The notes beneath the pieces were generated by a model, which worked only from the letters and a program-made list of their open reading frames with translations, ran no database searches and had not been told where the DNA came from. The position numbers and the translations under genes are program-made. A stretch of DNA of 14,078 nt, taken from contig DFJV01000023.1 of the NCBI GenBank assembly GCA_002373205.1, forward strand, positions 24,727-38,804, in the 5' to 3' direction. Shown piece after piece: positions 1 to 5,110 of this stretch (position 1 is its first letter; every line of letters begins with the position of its first letter). Source of the DNA: Treponema sp. UBA3662 (GTDB lineage Bacteria > Spirochaetota > Spirochaetia > Treponematales > Treponemataceae).

Positions 1-49
1 TCGGCGCTCCCTACGCTTCGAGTCCGCTTTGGCTAACATTTATTGCTTT

Positions 50-80
50 AAAAATAAAAAAACTCTCTTTGGTAAGAGAG
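50..80 (-). terminator. Rho-independent terminator of the tRNA-Ala gene
   Basis: On the minus strand a 7-bp stem (CTCTCTT pairing with AAGAGAG, positions 63-69 with 74-80) with a 4-nt loop is followed by a U-rich tract of seven T, one A and more T (62 down to 50). It lies 13 nt past the 3' end of tRNA-Ala, so it should end that transcript. Bases 1-49 hold no other feature I can support. Confidence 0.85.
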
Positions 81-92
81 CATTAATTTATA

Positions 93-165
93 TGGAGATA
101 ATCGGACTCGAACCGACTACCTGCTGATTGCGAACCAGCCGCTCTACCAGGTGAGCTATATCCCC
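93..165 (-). tRNA. tRNA-Ala, anticodon CGC
   Basis: The minus strand folds as a full cloverleaf. The acceptor stem GGGGATA pairs with TATCTCC, the D stem is GCTC/GAGC, the anticodon stem is GCTGG/TCAGC, and the T arm contains GTTCGAGTC. The 7-nt anticodon loop TTCGCAA has anticodon CGC at 130-132, reading GCG alanine codons. The acceptor stem has the G3:U70 wobble pair that is the alanyl-tRNA synthetase identity element, and the discriminator base is A. CCA is not encoded. Its own promoter lies just upstream and its terminator just downstream, so it appears to be transcribed alone. Confidence 0.96.
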
Positions 166-176
166 AGAATGCGGAT

Positions 177-205
177 AATATAGCATTTTATGGTAAAAAA
201 AGCAA
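177..205 (-). promoter_or_regulatory. Promoter of tRNA-Ala
   Basis: On the minus strand TTGCTT (200-205) is separated by exactly 17 nt from TATATT (177-182). The predicted start falls a few bases before the tRNA 5' end at 165. Spacing and position fit a sigma-70 type promoter for the tRNA. Confidence 0.7.
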
Positions 206-244
206 GTAGCCATTTTGCGCGCCCATCTGTAAAAGGGGTATTCG

Positions 245-325
245 GTCATCCCGAATGCAGCTTGTCATCCCGAACTGCTACGCCACATTTGCACGCACCT
301 GCTACAAATGTGGATTCGGGATCTG
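245..325 (+). repeat. Dispersed palindromic intergenic repeat (GTCATCCCGAA type)
   Basis: GTCATCCCGAA occurs twice (245 and 264). The second copy continues as CTGCTAC and, after a 24-nt insert, AAATGTGGATTCGGGATCT. The ends TCCCGAA and TTCGGGA are complementary. The same unit without the insert lies inverted at 3538-3574. The insert contains CCACATTTG, the complement of the following CAAATGTGG, and is bounded by a duplicated CTGCTAC, as if it arose by a local duplication or inversion. It resembles mobile REP-like repeats scattered between genes in many bacteria. Confidence 0.7.
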
Positions 326-350
326 TAAAAGCCGGCATTTAGCCTTACAC

Positions 351-376
351 AGATGCTGAGACAAGCTCAGGGTGAC
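351..376 (-). repeat. REP-like repeat (GTCACCCTGAGC...CAGCATCT type)
   Basis: On the minus strand this reads GTCACCCTGAG, then CTTGT, then CTCAGCATCT, a short hairpin with CTGAG/CTCAG arms. It belongs to the same general class as the element at 3604-3647 (GTCATGCTGAAC...TTCAGCAT), and both lie outside the lipoprotein gene. Confidence 0.6.
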
Positions 377-480
377 GGCAGGACGGCTAGGCTGATGAGC
401 TGTACGAAAATGAGCATTTTCCGATTGAAGCCCCAGACCCGGTTTTTGCAAATTTTCCTAAAAACCACCCTTTTGGGTAG

Positions 481-508
481 TTGTAATCCTTGGATTTTAT
501 GATAGAAT
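481..508 (+). promoter_or_regulatory. Candidate promoter of the lipoprotein gene
   Basis: TTGTAA (481-486) is followed after 16 nt by TAGAAT (503-508). The predicted start near 515 would give a short leader containing the GGAGG at 538-542. The match is moderate, 4 of 6 at -35 and 5 of 6 at -10. Confidence 0.4.
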
Positions 509-537
509 TAAGATAAGGTGATGTTTTTCTTGGCGTT

Positions 538-555
538 GGAGGCTATGGATGTATG
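538..555 (+). promoter_or_regulatory. Shine-Dalgarno plus three ATGs in three frames
   Basis: GGAGG (538-542) is followed by ATGs at 545, 549 and 553, each 4 nt apart and so each in a different frame. The ATG at 549 has a 6-nt spacing and the ATG at 553 a 10-nt spacing from GGAGG. The ATG at 545 is too close, and its frame stops at TAA 563-565. Only 549 and 553 can read through the TTCTA tract, so the arrangement can start two alternative frames depending on repeat number. Confidence 0.75.
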
Positions 556-575
556 GAAAAGGTAAAAATCGTGCG

Positions 576-609
576 TTCTATTCTATTCTATTCTATTCTA
601 TTCTATTCT
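576..609 (+). repeat. Pentanucleotide tract (TTCTA)6 plus TTCT, probable phase switch
   Basis: Six perfect TTCTA units (576-605) plus a partial TTCT lie inside the signal-peptide codons of the lipoprotein. Gain or loss of one unit shifts the frame by 5 nt. With six units the frame from ATG 553 ends at TGA 628-630, and the frame from ATG 549 ends at TAG 615-617. With seven or four units ATG 553 joins the long frame; with five units ATG 549 joins it. Both joined products end in the lipobox LVSC. Confidence 0.85.
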
Positions 610-616
610 CTCTTTA

Positions 617-3421
617 GTGTCTTGTGCTGACTCCTACAATGAGCCGGTAAGGGAATACTGCGAATACTGGACTACGACCTGCCAGGTTGGAAAGCTTGAA
701 TTTTCTACCGAGCACGTTAACATGGGTGGCCTTCCAAACCTTTCTGCCCGCAACGCAATAGAAATCAACCTGTATACGATTAACCCCAAGGGAATTAAGC
801 TTTTGTGCAAGCAGAATGCGCTTACGGACGGAACTGACGGCAAAGGCAACTTTTGCCTTACGAGCGAAGACGGTGGCCTTGAGGTAGACAACTACAGCGA
901 AACCCTGGTGGACCCAACCCACATAAGAATCCGCGCCAATCTTAGGGACGACTCTGAAGGGCAAAAGATTACCCTTTCCGGTTGCCTCTGGCCGGAAAAC
1001 CGCGCAGAATTTGCAGAAGCAGACCTTAAGGCGCAAAGCCCGGAACTGTTTTATTCGCAGACATTCATCCAGAACACCCCGCCGGACAACGTTAAGAACA
1101 TGTATGTTTCAGATGGCCTCTTTTCATCCAGTGTAAAAAAGTGCTACCTTTCCTTTGAAGTTCCAGACCAAAGCCTAAAGCGGAACTTGGATTCAAAATA
1201 CGAAATTGGCTATTACCTTCGCGAATCTGACGGAAAGCTACATTTTATGGGCAGCGAAATCCTTACCCTTGACCAAAGGCGGAACACTTCTGGCGGTAGC
1301 CTTTTCCTCTATTACTTTGACGGACAGGAAGACGAACTTACTTCCTATGAATATACAGTGCAGGTGCTTGGTCCCCACGGAAGGAATTCTGAGAAGCTTT
1401 CTACAGACCCGGGCCTTGGCGTTTGCGTCCTTGTTGAGCCTACGGTTACAATTGAGCAGACACCCAACGGTCTTTTTGACGAAAGCTACGAATGTTATGA
1501 AGTTGAATCTGCTAGTGACTCCATCACCTTTACCGCAACCCCGGGGCAGGAAGGCGACACGCTTACGGTAAAGGACAATGGAGCTGTGCTGACTGCCACT
1601 GGAGGCCACTACTCTGTAAGCGGAAGCGGCCGGCACACGATAGAAGTTGTTTCCAAAAAGGTGGGTGCACGCGCTGTAACCGTAACAAAGAAAATACGAA
1701 TAGAAAAGACACCTGATGCTGCTGAAATTGAATTTGGAAAGGCCTTTAACGGCTGCGGAACGGATGCAAGCGGATTTGAATACATAGAAGTTGCTTCTTT
1801 AACAGACACCGTAAGCTATACTGCAACCGCACCAGAAGAGGGAACTACAGTTTCTGTGACAGACAACGGGACTGCTGTTCTTGCAAGCGGAAGCCTTAAT
1901 GTTGCTTCCCATACCCTTGTTGCCACGGTGCACAAAGACTTCTGCAATGACGTGGGGCTTACAAAGAAGGTAAAGGTTGTTAGGGAATTGCAGAAGCCGA
2001 CCTATTCATTTAACCCTGGCCTGACTGGTACAAAGACAGGTGATTTTGAATGGATTGAAGTTGCCGACGGAAGCTCTTATGTTACCTATACAATCACTGC
2101 GGAAAGCGGCTGTACGATGGAGATAAAGAATAGTAGTAGCCTTGGAAACTCAACAACCAACACTTCGGGAAATACTAATACAGATACACTTGTAAGCCTT
2201 AGCACGAGTTCTTCAAGGGACTATACTCTTACAATTACCGTTAAAAAGCCATGCTACACGGACAAGACTTTTACAAAAAAGATAAAGCTTATAAAGGCCT
2301 TGCAGGAACCAACCATTAGAGTCTACAAGAATGACGGAAACGACCTTATTTCGCCATCTACTTCTGCCCCGGAGGAATCTGGCTACAGTGCCTACACATG
2401 CTACGATATGCCGCTTACCACAAGCGGAACAGGACATGCCAATTTTGAGGTTACGGCTGCAGCGGACGGTGGAAGCGTTAGCGTAAAGGTGGACGGTGCA
2501 AATGTAAGCATATACAGTAGCGGCAAACGGAAGCTTGAACTTGGCGGTCACACAATTACGTTTACGGTAACAAAGACCGGATATAAAACACAGGTATATA
2601 ATAAGAAGGTTTATGTGCAGGGAACGCTTGCGGATCCAACAATAGAAAGCGTTAACGGAAGTGGTAGCGCAACAGGCTCCGGCAACAGCAATACAGATCC
2701 TTTGGTATGGAAATTCAGTTACCTTGGAAGTGACAATGAGCTAAAATGTAAGGTAAGCCCTGGAAATTCTGGAAATACAATTGTCGTGCATAAAAATAGT
2801 GCAACCGGAACTACAATGAGCAACCCAACTACAGGTTTTGGCGTGGGGTATGACACCGTTAAGACTTTAGTAATTGTACAGTCAAAGTCAAAGTGTAAAA
2901 CTCTTACGACAACAAAATACGTTCAGGGAAAAATTAAGCCGATTAAGCTTACGTATAGTAACAATTCTAATTCAACTAAAGCGTATATGTGCATTGGTGG
3001 TTATGATGGAGAAGGAAATTTTAATGCCCTTGGTACTATTAAAGTTAATGATACCATTATATGGGGATGGGGACAAGCAAAAGGCTATAATAAGATTGGT
3101 GCTGATGGTTGGGTAGAGTTGAGTTATGGTAAAACAGAAGATACAAAAAGATCAGTTACGGTAACATGTACGTCTCCATCTGATAAAGTAGCCATACACG
3201 CAATCGATATGAGGCGTAATAGCGGTTCTTCGATGAGTGGTGACAAGTACCAGGAAAGAACCCTTTCCGATTTGAAGTCTAGAACCTCTATTCCCGCTTG
3301 TGGATATCAAAATAAAGCTCCAGCCAGAACTGTCAATAAGTGGACATTGTGGTCAGGAAGATTAACAGATAATACGCATTATGTTTACATCTATGTAACT
3401 TTTGTTGCTACAGAAGAATAA
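617..3421 (+). CDS. Phase-variable secreted lipoprotein with five tandem beta-domain repeats (frame OFF here)
   Basis: This long open frame encodes a surface-type lipoprotein of unknown ligand. Residues below count from the GTG at 617, which is only the first in-frame start codon. The frame is open from 566 and reads a hydrophobic stretch ending LVSC, a clear lipobox whose Cys (623-625) is residue 3. So the true start lies upstream, at ATG 553 or 549, both out of frame with six TTCTA units. Residues 4-270 are an N-terminal region without a recognised family. Residues about 275-365, 367-457, 460-562, 564-671 and 674-773 are five repeats. Most open with PT plus a beta strand, contain a strand such as SITFTAT or VSYTATA, and close with KK(I/V)x(I/V), as in tandem Ig-like or chitobiase-C-terminal-like modules. 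Residues about 774-934 are a different C-terminal domain (WGWGQ motif) whose codons are more AT-rich. Possible roles include adhesion or immune evasion (inference). REP-like repeats flank the gene. It ends in TAA with no clear terminator. Confidence 0.85.
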   Translation: MSCADSYNEPVREYCEYWTTTCQVGKLEFSTEHVNMGGLPNLSARNAIEINLYTINPKGIKLLCKQNALTDGTDGKGNFCLTSEDGGLEVDNYSETLVDPTHIRIRANLRDDSEGQKITLSGCLWPENRAEFAEADLKAQSPELFYSQTFIQNTPPDNVKNMYVSDGLFSSSVKKCYLSFEVPDQSLKRNLDSKYEIGYYLRESDGKLHFMGSEILTLDQRRNTSGGSLFLYYFDGQEDELTSYEYTVQVLGPHGRNSEKLSTDPGLGVCVLVEPTVTIEQTPNGLFDESYECYEVESASDSITFTATPGQEGDTLTVKDNGAVLTATGGHYSVSGSGRHTIEVVSKKVGARAVTVTKKIRIEKTPDAAEIEFGKAFNGCGTDASGFEYIEVASLTDTVSYTATAPEEGTTVSVTDNGTAVLASGSLNVASHTLVATVHKDFCNDVGLTKKVKVVRELQKPTYSFNPGLTGTKTGDFEWIEVADGSSYVTYTITAESGCTMEIKNSSSLGNSTTNTSGNTNTDTLVSLSTSSSRDYTLTITVKKPCYTDKTFTKKIKLIKALQEPTIRVYKNDGNDLISPSTSAPEESGYSAYTCYDMPLTTSGTGHANFEVTAAADGGSVSVKVDGANVSIYSSGKRKLELGGHTITFTVTKTGYKTQVYNKKVYVQGTLADPTIESVNGSGSATGSGNSNTDPLVWKFSYLGSDNELKCKVSPGNSGNTIVVHKNSATGTTMSNPTTGFGVGYDTVKTLVIVQSKSKCKTLTTTKYVQGKIKPIKLTYSNNSNSTKAYMCIGGYDGEGNFNALGTIKVNDTIIWGWGQAKGYNKIGADGWVELSYGKTEDTKRSVTVTCTSPSDKVAIHAIDMRRNSGSSMSGDKYQERTLSDLKSRTSIPACGYQNKAPARTVNKWTLWSGRLTDNTHYVYIYVTFVATEE

Positions 3422-3537
3422 CGATAAGCGAATAACATAAAACTCTGCATGCCATCCCAAACGCAAGTGTCGCGCAAAGCAAAGTCCGTCCTTCAGAAGG
3501 CATATGCAAGCAAGTAATTCTAGCATCCACGGTAGCG

Positions 3538-3574
3538 AGATCCCGTATCCACATTTGTAGCAGTTCGGGATGAC
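3538..3574 (-). repeat. Inverted copy of the GTCATCCCGAA repeat
   Basis: On the minus strand this reads GTCATCCCGAACTGCTAC, then AAATGTGGATACGGGATCT, matching the element at 264-325 without its 24-nt insert. The two copies are in opposite orientation on either side of the lipoprotein gene. Confidence 0.75.
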
Positions 3575-3603
3575 AGAATAATCATTATGCCGAACAAAGC
3601 ATT

Positions 3604-3647
3604 GTCATGCTGAACGTGGTTGCATGCAACCGAATTCAGCATCCCTT
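3604..3647 (+). repeat. Nested palindromic repeat (GTCATGCTGAAC type)
   Basis: The outer arms ATGCTGAA (3607-3614) and TTCAGCAT (3635-3642) are perfectly complementary. The centre is a perfect 14-nt palindrome, GGTTGCATGCAACC (3618-3631). This is a REP-like element of the same class as 351-376. Confidence 0.7.
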
Positions 3648-3745
3648 GCCAAAAGATACTAGGGAAACCTCAACAATAACCGTCACCTTTTAGATAAACT
3701 GCGTTAGCAATTTCGAATCCGCGTGGCACAAAAGAGCGGAAAATA

Positions 3746-3754
3746 TGCTATACT
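3746..3754 (+). promoter_or_regulatory. Extended -10 promoter
   Basis: TGCTATACT is a TGn extended -10 element followed by an AT-rich stretch. The nearest -35 candidate is GTGGCA at 3723 with a long 20-nt spacer, so the extended -10 probably carries most of the recognition. It would drive the small membrane ORF downstream. Confidence 0.45.
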
Positions 3755-3851
3755 ATAAATATCTCGCAGGCAGCTAAGGCACTTGCGGAACTTGAGACAA
3801 TGAAGTTTACGCCAAAGACTAATCGTGGTAATTTTTCGGAGGATGACCTTA

Positions 3852-4058
3852 GTGGACTTATTCATAATAATGGCGCCTGTGTCGCTGTTTTTTCTGGTTA
3901 GGAACATTGTTAAGTTTTGCAGGCTTCCGGATACGGATTATGAAGAAAGGCATAAGTACAAGCTGCTGATCCTTGCTTCTTTTATTGCTCTTGCCATTTG
4001 CACGGTTTTTTGCCTTGCGATTTTTTCCCCTATATTTGGGCACGGTAGAAATAGGTGA
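3852..4058 (+). CDS. Small two-helix membrane protein, unknown function
   Basis: This encodes about 68 residues from GTG 3852, which has GGAGG (3838-3842) at a 9-nt spacing. The ATG at 3843 directly abuts GGAGG and is less likely, and the frame extends back to GTG 3825. The protein shows two hydrophobic segments (LFIIMAPVSLFFLV and LLILASFIALAICTVFCLAI) joined by a polar, charged loop (RLPDTDYEERHKYK). I do not recognise a family. A different frame just upstream (3761-3901) also reads like protein, so this may be the C-terminal part of a frameshifted gene. An extended -10 at 3746 could drive it. Confidence 0.45.
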   Translation: MDLFIIMAPVSLFFLVRNIVKFCRLPDTDYEERHKYKLLILASFIALAICTVFCLAIFSPIFGHGRNR

Positions 4059-4080
4059 AAAATTGTGTGTGCTTTTGTTT

Positions 4081-4149
4081 ACTGCCACGTATCTGGGGCA
4101 GTTTGTTGCCACTGGAAAGCAATTTTGGGGTAGGCTTCCAGATGGCAAC
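4081..4149. other. Two tandem hairpins between convergent genes
   Basis: Hairpin 1: ACTGCC (4081-4086) pairs with GGCAGT (4097-4102). Hairpin 2: GTTGCCACTGGAA (4105-4117) pairs with TTCCAGATGGCAAC (4136-4149), 13 bp with one bulged A. They lie between the end of the plus-strand membrane ORF (4058) and the end of the minus-strand secreted protein gene (4159). No U tract follows either, so they may be transcript-end stabilisers or Rho-type ends rather than classic terminators. Confidence 0.55.
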
Positions 4150-4158
4150 GGTTGGTGG

Positions 4159-4656
4159 TTACTCTTCTGAGTCCTCTGCTTCTGCTGCCGACGAGTCAGA
4201 GTCCTTGTTGTAGACGTATTTTATGGAAACCTTTACCTTTGAATTTTTCATAAGGTTCCTGTTTGCAAATACGAGGTAAAGCTCGTCAATTCCTTCCTTC
4301 TGATATTTTTCAAGCAGTTTCTTGTCAAGGATTTTGTGGTAGCTTTTTCCAAGGTAGTCACAGCCTGTAAGGTGATCGTAGTTTCCGTCATGGGATTCGT
4401 CCTTAAAGTTGTCATATTCTCCAACATCAGAAAGAATGTCAAACTTCATCTGAGCTTCCTTTTTGGGAATTGTACACTGGATTTCGATTCTCTTTACGCC
4501 CTCAATATCCATGACTACGTAGTTTGAGTCTCTCTTGCGAACTTCGTAGACCTGTTCTTCAGCCTCTGACTCGACTTTCTTCTTTGAAGGTTTTGCGGTT
4601 GCGACACTTGCTGCTACCGCGGTCATGAGTATTGCCAAAAACAATTTCTTTAACAT
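4159..4656 (-). CDS. Small secreted protein, unknown function
   Basis: This is a 165-residue protein with a standard signal peptide: basic MLKK, hydrophobic core LFLAILMTAVAASVA, and likely cleavage after ATA near residue 21. There is no lipobox, so it is predicted to be free in the periplasm or exported. The mature part begins Lys-rich (KPSKKK) and has alternating beta-like stretches (YVVMDIEG, RIEIQCTIP, VKVSIKYVY), two cysteines and a very acidic tail (DSDSSAAEAEDSEE). I do not recognise a family. The start is firm: AGGAG lies 8 nt before the ATG, and a strong promoter lies upstream. It is transcribed alone, convergent with the small membrane ORF. Confidence 0.85.
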   Translation of the reverse strand: MLKKLFLAILMTAVAASVATAKPSKKKVESEAEEQVYEVRKRDSNYVVMDIEGVKRIEIQCTIPKKEAQMKFDILSDVGEYDNFKDESHDGNYDHLTGCDYLGKSYHKILDKKLLEKYQKEGIDELYLVFANRNLMKNSKVKVSIKYVYNKDSDSSAAEAEDSEE

Positions 4657-4686
4657 AATAAACTCCTATATAAAAGATTTAAGTAT

Positions 4687-4714
4687 ACTATACAAAAAAA
4701 AAGTAGTCCGTCAA
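4687..4714 (-). promoter_or_regulatory. Promoter of the small secreted protein gene
   Basis: On the minus strand TTGACG (4709-4714) is separated by 16 nt, including a run of nine T, from TATAGT (4687-4692). This is 5 of 6 at both boxes. The leader then carries AGGAG before the ATG at 4656. Confidence 0.7.
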
Positions 4715-4858
4715 GTTTTTTTTTACTAACAAACGATGCTCTGGTCATGGCGTTGTTTGCTGGGCTTTTTTCTTTTGCGGTGCAAGCACGGCAGGGATTG
4801 GAGCCACGCCGGAGGCGGCCACTGGACTGAGCGACCGCATGGGAGCGAGGGAAGCGGC

Positions 4859-4888
4859 TGGAGCGAAAGCGGAATGGCGGAAAGCCCC
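4859..4888 (+). repeat. GC-rich dispersed repeat, copy 1
   Basis: TGGAGCGAAAGCGGAA, then TGGCGGAAAGCCC, matches 11849-11877 (TGGAGCGAAAGCGGAA, then GTGCGGAAGACCC). Both copies are also preceded 40-60 nt upstream by GGAGC(C)AC-type sequence. It is non-coding and more GC-rich than its surroundings. Confidence 0.6.
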
Positions 4889-4918
4889 TAAAAGATGGCC
4901 TCCTTGCCATTTTTTAGG
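4887..4918. other. 13-bp hairpin attached to the GC-rich repeat
   Basis: CCTAAAAGATGGC (4887-4899) pairs with GCCATTTTTTAGG (4906-4918) with one G-T pair and a 6-nt loop. The A/T-rich outer stem gives a T run on the plus strand, so it could act as a plus-strand terminator. No nearby plus-strand gene ends here. Confidence 0.5.
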
Positions 4919-5094
4919 ACGTGTTTTCTGGCTAAAAGCCGCGAGTCTTTCTGCAAACACTTGACGCGCCGTCCTTGGCGCTGCTTGTTGACCAAATAAA
5001 AAATGGCAAGATGTTCTTTTGGGACGCGGATGTTTTGCATAAAAAAGTGCCGCATGGTTAAAAAAATTACCTACTGTATATTATCCAATAAAAA

Positions 5095-5103
5095 TGTTAT
5101 ACT
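5095..5103 (+). promoter_or_regulatory. Extended -10 directly before the ABC-F start
   Basis: TGTTATACT ends 7 nt before the ATG at 5111, which would place the transcript start at or next to the ATG. No Shine-Dalgarno sequence is present (GCTGCAA). No good -35 is seen at 16-18 nt. Confidence 0.5.
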
Positions 5104-5110
5104 GCTGCAA

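Larger units (their letters stand above)
166..544. other. Gene-free interval with palindromic repeats
   Basis: No convincing coding region lies between the tRNA and the lipoprotein leader. The interval holds the tRNA promoter (177-205), palindromic repeats at 245-325 and 351-376, and the candidate lipoprotein promoter (481-508) and ribosome binding site (538-542). Confidence 0.7.
3422..3745. other. Gene-free interval with palindromic repeats
   Basis: I see no convincing gene from the end of the lipoprotein frame to the promoter at 3746. It holds the two repeat elements listed separately (3538-3574 and 3604-3647) and the short palindrome CCTTCAGAAGG near 3490. No U-tract terminator for the lipoprotein gene is visible. 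Confidence 0.6.
4715..5110. other. Gene-free interval with GC-rich repeat and hairpin
   Basis: No gene is supported here. The stretch holds the GC-rich dispersed repeat (4859-4888), a strong hairpin (4887-4918), and the ABC-F extended -10 element (5095-5103). ORFs crossing it have no start signals or protein-like composition. Confidence 0.6.

Noticed and set aside
617..619. GTG 617 as the real start of the lipoprotein
   Set aside because: It lies two codons before the lipobox Cys, so it would remove the signal peptide that is plainly encoded upstream, and it has no Shine-Dalgarno sequence.
614..1036. Minus-strand ORF at the 5' end of the lipoprotein gene
   Set aside because: It is a shadow frame without a Shine-Dalgarno or recognisable domain, opposite a frame with lipobox and repeats.
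4650..4960. Minus-strand ORFs of 71-86 residues upstream of the ABC-F gene
   Set aside because: They consist of translated GC-rich repeat and hairpin DNA, with low-complexity Arg/Ser/Pro/Ala content and no ribosome binding site.
5003..5110. Longer ABC-F N-terminus from ATG 5003
   Set aside because: The extra 36 residues are unlike the family and span a likely promoter; the ABC fold starts at 5111.
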